Source: Talinum fruticosum (lineage: Eukaryota > Streptophyta > Magnoliopsida > Caryophyllales > Talinaceae). Taken from it: DNA of 64,000 nt. Below, piece after piece: positions 50,346 through 61,130 of this stretch; position 1 is the first letter of the stretch; the number at the start of each line of letters is the position of its first letter. The position numbers were made by a program, and so were the translations under genes. Under the pieces are notes generated by a model. That model saw only the letters and a program-made list of their open reading frames with translations, did no database searches and was not told the DNA's origin. The stretch spans positions 11,935,001 to 11,999,000 of the forward strand of contig JAITYX010000002.1 in the NCBI GenBank assembly GCA_021018815.1, in the 5' to 3' direction.

Positions 50346-51518
50346 CTACTTGTTCTTTTGTAACCAATCAAGAATGCCCTTTTCTGATTCTGAAAGTTGT
50401 TGGTCGTCCTTAGCTCTCAACGAACCCTCCAACAATCCGAAGTAATCCTTGTAATTCCGTTTGTAGTAATTATCCAATCTCTGTATATTTATATATAGCA
50501 CCATCAATCCAAATTATTCCCATTAATTAGAAAAGAATCATTTTTTTAATTAAAAAAATATCCCTCGTTTGTTTTTTTGGGGAGGTGGGGGCGGGGGCGG
50601 GGGTGGGGAGGGATGGGTCCGGTGGAGATATCCCGTAAAATTTAGGCTATAGCTGTTTAAATATAATATAATTAATAAATATCATCGATTACTTCTTTAA
50701 ATAAAATAAATAAATAAATAAATATTATCTTAAGATTATAAGATTCCACATTTTAATTTGAAGTTTTGTGACTAAAGAAAAAGGTCTTATTTGACTCGTG
50801 AAAGGTTCTCGCTGAACCCAACTTCCATCTCTATTAATCAATATCCATGTACATCACTAATCTTAATTTAATTAAATTTGAAGCATAAATCATGCCGGGC
50901 TAATTTTAAAAACAATGAATTATGAACTACAGTACTATAGTTATTTTTTAACTAGGATTCTCATATAACCTGATCGCCTTTGACATATGATAACTTTTTA
51001 TATAAGACAATCTCACAAAAGTCAAGCTTAAACTCATCAATCATCGATCTTACAACAAAATGAAGTTAGGATGAAGAGTATACAGAAGTGTACCTCCTTG
51101 TCATTCTTGGCCTTGTTCTCCTCCGATTTCTTCAGGTATTCTGACAATATACCCAACGTAAGAGAGAGATGTTGTAGCTAATTAAGCAGTAAAATGAGCC
51201 CCAAAAGAATGATTAAACATAGGATTAGTTACTCTGAAGAAGTGCTGTCCTGGAGTCAGTAGCCTGATCTGTCACTGTTTCTGCTGCTATAGCTGCTGCC
51301 AATATACAAGTAGAACAAGACAGGAGAATCTCTCTCCTCCTACTCCTACTCCTACTCCCACTCGCAGCAATATTGATGTCGATACCTAAATTTCTAGTAG
51401 ATTTTCTTCCTTGGAGTTGTGGGTGTGGGTGTGGATGTGGGTGTGGGTGTGGGTGTGGGTGTGGGTGAGGGCAGGTGTTGGATGCAATTTTGGTACAACA
51501 AATTACCAGAGACATCAT
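50346..51518 (-). CDS. PSI subunit N-like plastid protein, 3 exons
   Basis: Small plastid protein resembling the Arabidopsis protein annotated as photosystem I subunit N-like (At1g49975 type); function unproven. Exons on the minus strand: 51518-51233, 51140-51094, 50480-50346 (TAG), all in phase, giving 155 residues. The leader MMSLVICCTKIASN is a plausible chloroplast transit peptide, followed by a His-Pro repeat and basic residues. Next is a twin-arginine stretch and hydrophobic segment (SRRREILLSCSTCILAAAIA) of the kind that targets proteins to the thylakoid lumen or membrane. The mature part is charged: YLKKSEENKAKNDKE, LDNYYKRNYKDYFGLL and a final GILDWLQKNK. The region 51420-51472 is a coding minisatellite. 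A decayed paralogue is at 21012-21608. It sits just downstream of MRS2 on the same strand. Confidence 0.75.
51418..51475 (-). repeat. Coding GGGTGT minisatellite encoding (His-Pro)n
   Basis: On the minus strand an ACACCC/CACCCA hexamer array encodes about eight His-Pro pairs within the predicted transit peptide of the PSI-N-like protein. A second short array (about 51338-51360, GGAGTA/CTCCTA units) encodes the following SRSRR stretch. Neither is present in the paralogue at 21420-21608. Confidence 0.93.
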
Positions 51519-52242
51519 TTCTTTTTCCTCGATCTTCTGGCTGAAAAAATAGCGCCTCCTTTAAGATGTGATTTATGTGGTCAATATTTCTCACTTGGAT
51601 AGTTTTGTTCTTTTTACATCATGAAATCAACTTCGTTATTTTGGAGATATTGGAGGGCAGGCGGCGACTTTGCACCCTACACTGGGCTAATGCACCCTAC
51701 ACTGGGCTAATGCACCCAAACTTGATTTGACCTGGATTGATCAAGAATTGAGTAGGCTGGATCAAGTTGGCTCAACCCCAGGTTGGTTTGAGCACAGACC
51801 CCTGAATTGAAATGGGTTCGCACAGCACAAACAACCGAACCCAACTTAGCTCGCTTGTTGATCCCCATCAGGCTAAGTCAAACCAAGCAGGTTGACGAGT
51901 GAACCCATCCACGATCGACTTAGGGCTTAGCTAAGTTGAATCTATCTGGTCCAGATGTCCAATCAGTTGGTCATCACTAACAAGAGTGAAGACTTTGGAA
52001 ATGTGACCTTAAAATGTTTCGGAATATAAATTTCCACAGATAATAAAATTTCAAGTAGACAAACAAGGATGTACCAAATAAGAAGTTTGAATCTAGAGTC
52101 TTGATGCTTGTTCACACAATTTTTTATTTTTCAAATTTACAAGTTGCGGTGCAACTAAACCAAACATACCGCCAAATCAAACATATACAAAGCCAACGAT
52201 CCATTACAAAAGACTGTGATGAGAAGTGTTAAGTCAGCAAAA

Positions 52243-55200
52243 TTACTCGAGCAAGCGCTTGTACTTGCACCAGGCAATGGCAATAACATAAAGGACAATC
52301 GTACCAGTGGCTCCACCACCAACTGTCCAAAGAAATTCTCGATCTCCAGACTTTTTATCATCAAAGAGCTCAATAATAATATTCATTCCGAAGATACCAG
52401 CAACAACCACAAATGCGCTCACAACCAATGTGGCAGTTGTGAGCATGACCCCCATTTGCAGAAGGTGGTTCTGTTTGTCATCCAGCATGATATTGATGTA
52501 ATCCTCTGTGTCATCCACATACTCTCATAGCTTCAAGAAACATGGGAAGAATGTTAGTTCTTGTTGGATTCGGGTCAGGTTAATTTAAATAGGGTATAGG
52601 TTGACCAAATATTCAGATCAGATCAGTTTCAGGTCAACATCAGGTTGCTGTTAGTTTGTGTCAGGATCAGAGTCTCCTACAGGTTTTCCAATAAGTTTTT
52701 CGACCAACTGCATGCAGTACTGGTGATGTGAATTTCACATCTGCTCATCTCAGGTTTGGCCAAAGATTAATTGCCTTCAGTTCTGGTTTTAGGTTGCTTG
52801 TATTCCATAAATGAGTCCAGTTATGTTTTGCACAGTCTAGGCTCACATACAATCTGACAGCTTAGACATGACAGCATATGATTCTGGTTACAGCACACTA
52901 TTTCACTCCCAGTTATGTAAACAGCTAGAAAATTTGTAACCCCCCAATTCTATACTCAAAGCACAATGGGACGAGGGAATCAGCTTGAAAATGGGCAGAA
53001 TGGTTGTACAAGTAAAAAGACATCAGCAAGCAGCTCGTTTCAAAGAATTAACAGTGCCAGCCTTTCCGGAGTTCAGACAATAGTTACACCGCAAAATGTG
53101 TTAAAACATCCACGGAAACATGACAGGAACCGTACACAAAAACCCCCAAATAAGAGATAAAAAAGGGATAACCTACGGTGAGCTTGTTAAGTGTACCATC
53201 TATCTGAACAAAATATGCCTCCAAGAGCATCTCAAGCTCCTCAACATCAAGGTGTTTGCTTATGGCACTACGTGTAGTGCTGGTGCGGGTCCCACTTCTA
53301 GCTAGAGTAGCAGGTGGACCAAAATAATGGTCCTGGGGGTTAGCTGTGTCACCGTCTTACCTACCTGAAACCCCATGAGCTTCAGACAAAATTTCAGCAG
53401 CCATCCTAGCACCAAAACACTGGACTTTAAGGATTTATAGTAAAATGACCAGAAGGAGAATATTGATAAATGCTCTATATGTTGAAAAAGAAACGCATGC
53501 ATCCTTCTTTTTCCCAAGCCGTTACCTTTCCTCCATTTCTGGTTCTCCATCCCCAACATCATGCCCCGTCCATTGAAGAAACACAAGAACTATCAAGTTG
53601 TTGAGCCAGCTTTTCGGTTAGATACATCTCAGCCATATCTTCATCATCATCTAGCAGATGCTCGAGTTCATCTCTCACCTGATAAAGGAAGCATGCTGAT
53701 CATCAGCCAATATGATAATGATACATCTGCCCTAATTCGAGTGATGGCACGCTTCTTACAATGTCTATAAAAGAAAATATACAGTATAGCAATGAGGCGG
53801 CCTACAACAAAGATGAAATGGAATTTTGGTCTGTAATAATCGCCATGCCCAAGAATGAATTAACCCAAAAACTCACATGCCTGAGCACAACCAAAAAGTC
53901 ATAACAATGATACAACTCACACAAAAGGGGAAAACTGCTATGGAGTCTCAAGTTGCCTAATGACCACCCTCATTCTTGACAGTCGTGATGGGCTAGAATC
54001 ACATCATGCTGAGCCCACTGTTATGCCAGAGGCAGATCCCAAAGATCATAGCGACACTGCAGAGAAAAACCCAACCCAAGATGAATGGAGGGTCCTGTAG
54101 AGTCACACTGATACAGAACAGGGTCCAATGGGCATTGGGACTTAAGGCATGCCCCTGTCAAGAATTGGCTAGACCTACAGATCATCATTTTACTTGAATG
54201 GAGACAGATCCCATGTCTCTGCCCCAAATGCCAGTAGTGGCCATAAAAAATATAGATTGTATCACAAGAGGCCCAAATTCATGGATTCTAACTAAGGCAT
54301 AAACACAAAGGCTACAAGTCATTACAAATTGCAGTAAGGTGGATAAGAGGTCGTTCAGCTTTATCGATATGCTTAGTGTATGGGAAAGCAAGCGATGACC
54401 ATCAACTGCAGCACCAGTGAACAGACAATGAGGTGTTGAAATTGCAGAAATTTTAGATATTGAAAATTTTGGGGTGGGGGTAAATAAGGCCATTGTGTCA
54501 GTGAAAGGGCTGTGGCTCCCACTACATTAATTTAAAATAAACAACTCAAAATTTGAAAGACTTATGGCACCCTCATGATTCATGAATGAGCCTCATACTT
54601 TGCATTTCATAAAGGCATTCCATGTTTAGTTCTCACTTTTTTTAAAAAAAAAAAAACCTGCCTTGATGATCTCATTAGATCCCAAAATAACAAATAAAAC
54701 AAAAAAAAATCATGAAAATTTAAGTGCTATAAGCAATTCATTCTCTTCCCTTACTACCTCTTGTCTAGTTGTGTTGCAAAACCTTATTCATAATATGTAC
54801 AATAAGAAGAATGAAAGAAATAGCAATATGATGAAGTGAACCAAACAGATGCCATCACCATGTTTATAGGAACATTAGCCACTCAACTTTCCCGTCAAAC
54901 TCATCCTACCTTTTGAACACGTCCAGTGAGTGCCACAAGTCGACTTTTAATTTGTTGAACACGCTCCAAATTGAGGGTACTAATTTTTGAAGTCAGCTTG
55001 TCCAAGGCCGGATGAGCTTCTTGCTCCAAAGTCCTTGCCTAGTGTGAAGACGTCCACAAATTAACAGATGCCAGAACAAGTAAAAAAATTAAATACAAAA
55101 AAACAGATAAACGAATTAAAATACTTGCTCTAGATGAGATGCTCAGGTAATACTTCATTGTCTAAGGAACTACAAGCTGCCTCAAGACAGGCCTCCAATG

Positions 55201-56602
55201 CAATGAACTCAAATGGTAGGACCTTAACTACATCTCTATTCTTCAAATCTTGCTTTTCCTCCATGTTCTCCTTCTCATCCTTTCTCGCCTGAGGGAAACC
55301 ACAAGATTCATTTGGAGGGCTGACATCTGCACTGCGTGTCCCCTCCAGATCGTATAGATCTGTCCGCTCAGCATTATCTGCAGTTCCCCTGGATTCCTTC
55401 AAAAATAAATCAAGAGGAAACAGAACATAAAACAAGTGCGATGAATTACACAGGCAATAAAAGCAACCATCTAGCTTCTTGTCCAAAGAACTACCAAACA
55501 CAGCCGACAGATGTCCATATTAATTGAGATTCATATAACTATCACGTCACACAAATTGATATCAACTGACACAATTTCCATATAGATGAGTAAAGTATGG
55601 AAGAGAATAAGTCGAGCTAGAAAGGCAAATGGTTTATAGATCATGACAGTACATATAATGTTTACGAACAAGTTTTCACAGTTGATATTGATTCAGAAAT
55701 CAGGTCGCTCCATTGGAAGTCTACTTTGAGCTCCTCAAGGACGGCTAATTGGATACACACCGGTTATTGCCAAGTCAAGGATGGTACTCGAAGAGAACAG
55801 GGGAGCTACTGAACGGAGAGGTCCTCTCCAAAAACTAAGCACTGACTGTGAACTAGGCCATTGCCCACTATCAATTCATGATATACAAAGCTAAGAGAAG
55901 CCTGCCTGTATATTAAAAGAAAACTACAATGATAACTAGAAAAAAAAAAAAAAAAATCTTGATTGATCGTATTGTGGCTGAACAATAATGTCTCGGGTGT
56001 CTAAAAGCGCAAAGAACCCATCAATCATGCTAATTTACTAAATTAATACCCCAGTGAAACCTCAGTTTTCCAAAATTATGCAGCTTATATAGGAAACAGA
56101 TACATAAGCAAACAGATAGTTAATGAAGCAAAATCAATCAAACCCCAAAAACTAGGGAATGAAAACAAATTGAATAAACCCGGATAACCCCCAACAGGGG
56201 AGGAGAAAGAAACCCTACCTGATTCTTGATAGCCTGATGGAGACGCAAAAGGCGCCGCTGAAGCTCTTCAACGAAAGGGGTAACGGAAGGATCCTTGGAG
56301 TTGAGGAGAAGGACTTCCTGGGCAGTGATAATTGCCTTGATGTGCTCCAAATTGATGACGATGGCCTTCTCTCTCCCCAGAACCGTTGACGGGTAGGAGA
56401 GAAGCGGGTCAAGGATCCGGAGGTCTCGTGCGGGCAGACCCGTTCGGCGCATGATTGAGTGCTTTCCGGCCTCCACCACCTGGGCATGACCCGTGGAGTC
56501 AAGGACTAGCCAAGCCCTGACCCCCGTGCCCTTCTTCAGGAGCCCCGTCAGACCCGGCCCGAACCCCTGGCGAACCACCTCGGGCTCGTCGTCGGGCCTC
56601 AT
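52243..56602 (-). pseudogene. MRS2: MRS2-type magnesium transporter, one frameshift and two stop codons
   Basis: CorA/MRS2/ALR family Mg2+ channel; plant members sit in plasma, vacuolar or organelle membranes. Exons (minus strand): 56602-56219, 55396-55154, 55038-54910, 53678-53526, 53405-53177, 52530-52243. Family signs: RDLRILDPLLSYPS, FEFIALEACLEAA, ALDKLTSKISTLNLERV, DELEHLLDDDEDMAEMYL, DVEELEMLLEAYFVQIDGTL, then DDTEDYINIMLDDKQN, the pore motif GMN (52381-52389), a second membrane segment and KYKRLLE. Three lesions: exon 4 has one base too many for its phase, at the C4 run 53564-53567; exon 5 has in-frame TAA at 53357-53359; and the last exon has TGA at 52525-52527 where the family has Arg (CGA to TGA, a CpG-type change). 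Unbroken it would be about 474 residues. Most similar, I think, to the MRS2-3 group. Exons 1-3 are clean. Confidence 0.87.
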
Positions 56603-58193
56603 CTTCAACCCTTGTTGACTATCTCTCTCTCTCTCTCTCTGAGTCTCTGTTGTTGTCTCAGGACACCCATACAGGAGTTTTTGTCTCTTTCCCTACTGCA
56701 GTCTCTGATGATGACGTTGATGATCACTCTCTTTTTTCATTTTAATTAACAACTCTCAATAATTTTGCTTCAATTATTTACATATTTGGTCAAAATTCTA
56801 CCATCATCAAATTAAAGGTTTTGGGTTTGAACTTTGAAGTAGACACAGAATTTTTGGACAAATATTCAATTATAGATCCAACCAGTAGTAACTTTTGTCT
56901 CCTTTTTTTTTTCCTTATTCCTCAAAAGTCTCCTCTTTTTTTTTTTTTTTTTTTTTGGCTGCCTCTGTTCCTCTTACTTGTACCTTGTAAACTCAAGTGT
57001 CCTTATAAGGTATAGGACCAATAATTCCACCAACAAATTATTATGCCCTCATCATGATAAGAGGAAACTATAAGTTTAAATTCTCAAAAGTATATTTATT
57101 AGAAATTTTTTCCAAAAATATTTACAATCCAAAAAAATCACACCATTTGTTTAAACTCAGAAAATACAAAAGACCACTAACTAAACTAACTCGTTAGAAA
57201 AATAAAATTATTTTTCTCAAAAAGATCATTCATGTGACATAGTCCATAACCTTTGAATTTGAAGTTTTAGGCCTGCTGAAGAGCCTATTCGTTTCAACGG
57301 TGATAAATAGGTGTAAAAGTTGTGTGAAAGAGTAGGAGGCAATGATCAACTAACAGTTAAATAAAAGGGGTCTGTATAGCCTAATTTGCGACTAAAAAAT
57401 CAAGCTTTTCAGTTCATTTCACAAAACATTTCTACACAACAAATATCTCTAATGATGTCAGCATAAACCTAAACTTAATCATTCAAGTGCTCTACTATTG
57501 CGATGAATAAAATTAGTAATGGCACAACTTGAGCAACATACATTCATGTATTCAGAAGTAGGATATCAAGCTCATCCTGGAAGCTGAGACCAATTTCCCG
57601 GCAATTCCCTCCCCTAATCCCCATCTTCTTTCCCCCTATATCAAAGAACAGACCTATCAAGAGGAACTATATCACGGATTCAATCTGAACTAAACATTTC
57701 ATATCTCAAGCCAACTCGCTGGTTCTGTTCTTCTGACTTCACTGAGATCTTCCATGATACCAAGGCACATCAATCCTGTCTCAGATGAAGGATATCTGCA
57801 TGAATAAGAGAAAAGTCATTCTACCAAAAAGTCTGCAGGATATCGCGTTTTTCTAATGTCTCCTTTTCCGGGGTGGGGCGTAATGCTATCCCTGAAAAAT
57901 GCAATCTCGGAATGCATTTATGGCATAGAAATGCAGTCACAATGAGTTGGAGATCATTGCATTATTTCTTTTTCAAAATTCCTACTAATCAAAGTCATGT
58001 TACCAGACTTTCATGGGGTGGGGGAGTGAAAGAGGATACCCTATAAATGCCATACTTGTTAACAAAAAAGTACTGAGATTTAAGAGGCAATTTAGCCATC
58101 AAAAGGGATGAGATTCCAAAAACAGGGGTCATGTCACACTCATGTCTTCCGGTCAGATGGGAGGAGCAGATAACTTACAAAAAGTATGAACTT
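56603..58193. other. Spacer between MRS2 promoter and RsmE 3' end
   Basis: The first 100-150 bases hold the MRS2 leader and promoter on the minus strand, including a CT run at about 56624-56641. From about 57500 the sequence is probably RsmE 3' UTR on the minus strand. A T-run of about 19 at 56938-56956 and T/A-rich sequence fill the middle. The open frame at 56821-57015 is low complexity and not called. Confidence 0.5.
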
Positions 58194-61130
58194 TCATGGC
58201 AGCTGAGAATCAGACCATAGCATTAAGGTAGCCAAGAGTGCAATGGTGGCGGTTTCAACCCTCAGTCGATGTGGCCCGAGTCCTATTGCAGTAGCGCCTG
58301 CTTCTGTGATCATTTTCAACTCTTCGTCAGTGAAATCTGTGGCATTTTAACATTAACATAGTCAGCAAATTGTACATCAAATTCCTAAAGAAAATTCTGA
58401 GAGAGGGAATTCATAATAGCTCACCCCCTTCTGGTCCAATTATAAGGAAGCCCCTCGATTCTATCATTGATGACCCCAATGCACTGATCACTGGAGTAGC
58501 TTGTGCAGCAGCAACAAAAGCCAGCTTTGACCGGGCAACCTAATTGTACAATGTAGATGCGAGAACTTAATAGGTAAGTTGCTCGAACTAAAAGAGAACG
58601 GTAACACTCCCTCCTCCTCTGCCAACCCCCACCCCCCTAAAAAATGCCATGCCAGAAGCAGAAAATGGGGCCATGCCCATAATCGTTTTGAATAAGTCAA
58701 AATTTCATGAAATACATGACTCACAATCGGTAAGATGCTGCCAACTTCCATAGGAGGATTCAGAGTCATTTCATGCAACCGTTGACCTAAAAAGATTTGT
58801 ACCTCAAATTGGTCATTTACTCTGGACTATGAATGAAAACTGATGTCAGAAGCTTATATATATAGACAAAATTTCATTAAGATGATGAAAGTTTTACTGT
58901 TTTTGAATCATGATCCATACTTACATTGTTTAGTTGCAGCTACTATCACTCTCTGCAGCCTGTCAACCCGGTTTTCTGATATTGAAGGAGAACGTGTTGT
59001 TAAAAGTGGAGTTACACTGCTGGCTCCCAATTCCTAAAGTAATGAAAACATAATTAGAAGGATGAACTGTACAGAGCAACTAACAAAGGACTGCAGTAAG
59101 TGCAGAACTTAATGGTTATGCTGAAACAAATTGAATGAAAATCAATAGTAACACAGCCATGGCAGGGGAAGAAGATAAGCAAAGATTCATACTGTGCACT
59201 TCTCAATAAGCCAGTCTCCCCTCCCACCTTTCAGTGTACCTGGAGGAGGCAGCTTCAAACATGTCAAAACCATAACTAAAATTTATGAGGAATACTTTCT
59301 CATATCACTCATAAGGAAATTGGATCGATGCTATCACACAAATCCAGGCTAAGTTGGTGTAGGGTTAATAAAGTAGATAAGACAGGCAATGTTGTTCCTG
59401 GCAACTCTGATCAGAACCATTGGTTATGTCATAAGAGAACAAGACAGATAATATAGAACTGGACTGAAAAAAACTCACCAAAAGCTGCAAACACATCCCA
59501 CTGCGGTTTAGGAGGATGTACTAACATTGGATCCCTTGCTGCAACAAAGTCAATTCCGGTGCGATCAACTTTCTGTATACAGCCTTCCACCAAATTCCCC
59601 TTTCCATTGAAGAGTTCTATCCTTGCATGTGATAGGTAAATCAGCAAGATAACATGCAATTCATCAGATGCTTGTTATCAGCAAAGGTATTTGAAATACA
59701 TTACAAACTAGATTCTAATATTCTATAATATCATAGAACCCACAGGAAAGATAAAATTGACAAAAGGTAGTGCGAGATTAGGAAAAAACAGGAAATCCTA
59801 AAGAAGAAGAAGCAGGGGAGATCCCAAGGAAAGCATAATTTAACCAACTAAATAGGAAAAGGACAGCAAAAAGAATAACTTCACTCCAAACATGTCATGT
59901 AATTTAAATTTTGTTGCGAAAATTGCCATCTAATATCTTTCACACAATAGCACAAAGTGCACTAAAGCAATATTTCATTTTGCTTTTGCACAACGAGCTC
60001 TACATTGATCTTGGGAAAAAACAAAAATTACCAAAAAGTATGGCCAGACATGCCATAATATCATCAACACTAACAGACTGAAGGATAGACACCAAGGATG
60101 ACGGCATTAAGAAACATCACTTCTATGCACTATGAACTGCAGCACACAACCTAACCCCCTGTCCTCCCAGAGCGACAAGGTATATTCCATGCAGCAAAGT
60201 GAACCAATGCAGCCCACGGGTGCCCCGGGAGTGGGGGGGTGGTTTAATTCAGACAGCTATATCAGATTCATAGTTCCTTACTATGCAGGAAGGAAGTAAC
60301 AGGTAACAAAGAGACTATGATACATATTCAACCATTAGATAAGCTACAATAAACAAGCTGAAAAATAGAGTACTGTGACTACCTATCATTCACACTCAAT
60401 CTGAGAACTTTAGTCATATGCCAAACCTCATCTCCTTGCACATGCACTACTCCACCCTGCAATAACAAAGAGAAAAGTAAGAACATCTATTAAATCCAGC
60501 ACAAATGCCGGCAGCAATGAGATTTGCAGAGACAATCGACAGCAGATTTGAAAGTAAACTGTCTTAAATTGATCACAAGTGTTGCAATTAACGAGATTGC
60601 AACAATTAGACAGCATAACTAGCATGGGCAGACAGAAGCAGGAGATAGTGAGATATAATCTCAAAGAGTCAATAAAAGATGGCAAATTTTGTTCAGAACT
60701 TGATAAATAATCTGAGCTTGAGTAATAATCCTCAAACCTAAACGTCTCCATATGCAACATTTGAATTCCTTACCAACAAAACAATTACAAAATTATGAAA
60801 ACCCATTTCCTACTAGACCAATCTCATTCCAATATAATACATATACACCATTTAACAAAGAATCATACTTTGTGCTTTCAGCAATTCAACCCTTGCAAAA
60901 TCCAAACTATGAAACCATTCGCATGGACGAAGGGGAGAGGGGGAGGGAGGGAGAGAGAGAGAGAGAGAGACCTTGGAAGAAGGAAGGGATTCGGAGAAGA
61001 AACGAGGGAGACCACCGCGAGACTGGTCGGAGTAATCGGAGAATGCTCGGACAAAGGCAGCGGAAGGTTTAAGCCATGGGCGACTCAAGAAGCTTGGTGA
61101 ACTAACCAGAAGCGCCTTCTGCAATTTCAT
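58194..61130 (-). CDS. RsmE: RsmE-type 16S rRNA (uracil-N3) methyltransferase, probably organellar
   Basis: SPOUT methyltransferase of the RsmE family, which in bacteria makes m3U1498 in 16S rRNA with S-adenosylmethionine; a plant copy with a targeting leader would act on plastid or mitochondrial small-subunit rRNA (inferred). Exons (minus strand): 61130-60972, 60456-60383, 59621-59479, 59239-59193, 59033-58925, 58786-58725, 58539-58425, 58336-58194. All phases agree, giving 283 residues, with no lesions. The leader MKLQKALLVSS..RPWLK..FVRAFS is rich in Ser and Arg, like organelle presequences. Then come the N-terminal PUA-like part (VVHVQGDEVWHMTKVLRL), KGGRGDWLIEKCTELGA, and the knot region IIGPEGDFTDEE (from about residue 230) and LGPHRLRVETATI (from about 256). 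It keeps the G-P-E-G and L-R-x-E-T-A marks of the family. Confidence 0.94.

Larger units (their letters stand above)
50315..53150 (-). repeat. Right copy of the segmental duplication (PSI-N-like plus MRS2 3' end)
   Basis: Partner of 20995-22800. It is longer because intron sequence between the PSI-N-like exons and the spacer to MRS2 is expanded, and it holds the better-preserved genes, so it is probably the original copy. It contains a 20-base direct repeat at about 51673-51712 (TGCACCCTACACTGGGCTAA twice) that the left copy lacks. Confidence 0.85.

Noticed and set aside
53338..53360. A 21-base intron in MRS2 exon 5
   Set aside because: It would remove the stop and keep the frame, but is far below the size of known plant introns; kept only as something to test.
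53302..53586. Minus-strand open frame of 94 codons bridging MRS2 exons 4 and 5
   Set aside because: It is in the wrong frame for both exons; the family-like frame (HDVGDGEPEMEER joined to MAAEILSEA) uses splice sites inside it.
60752..61100. Two plus-strand open frames of about 100 codons
   Set aside because: Antisense to RsmE exon 1 and its GA-rich border; Arg/Glu-rich low complexity.
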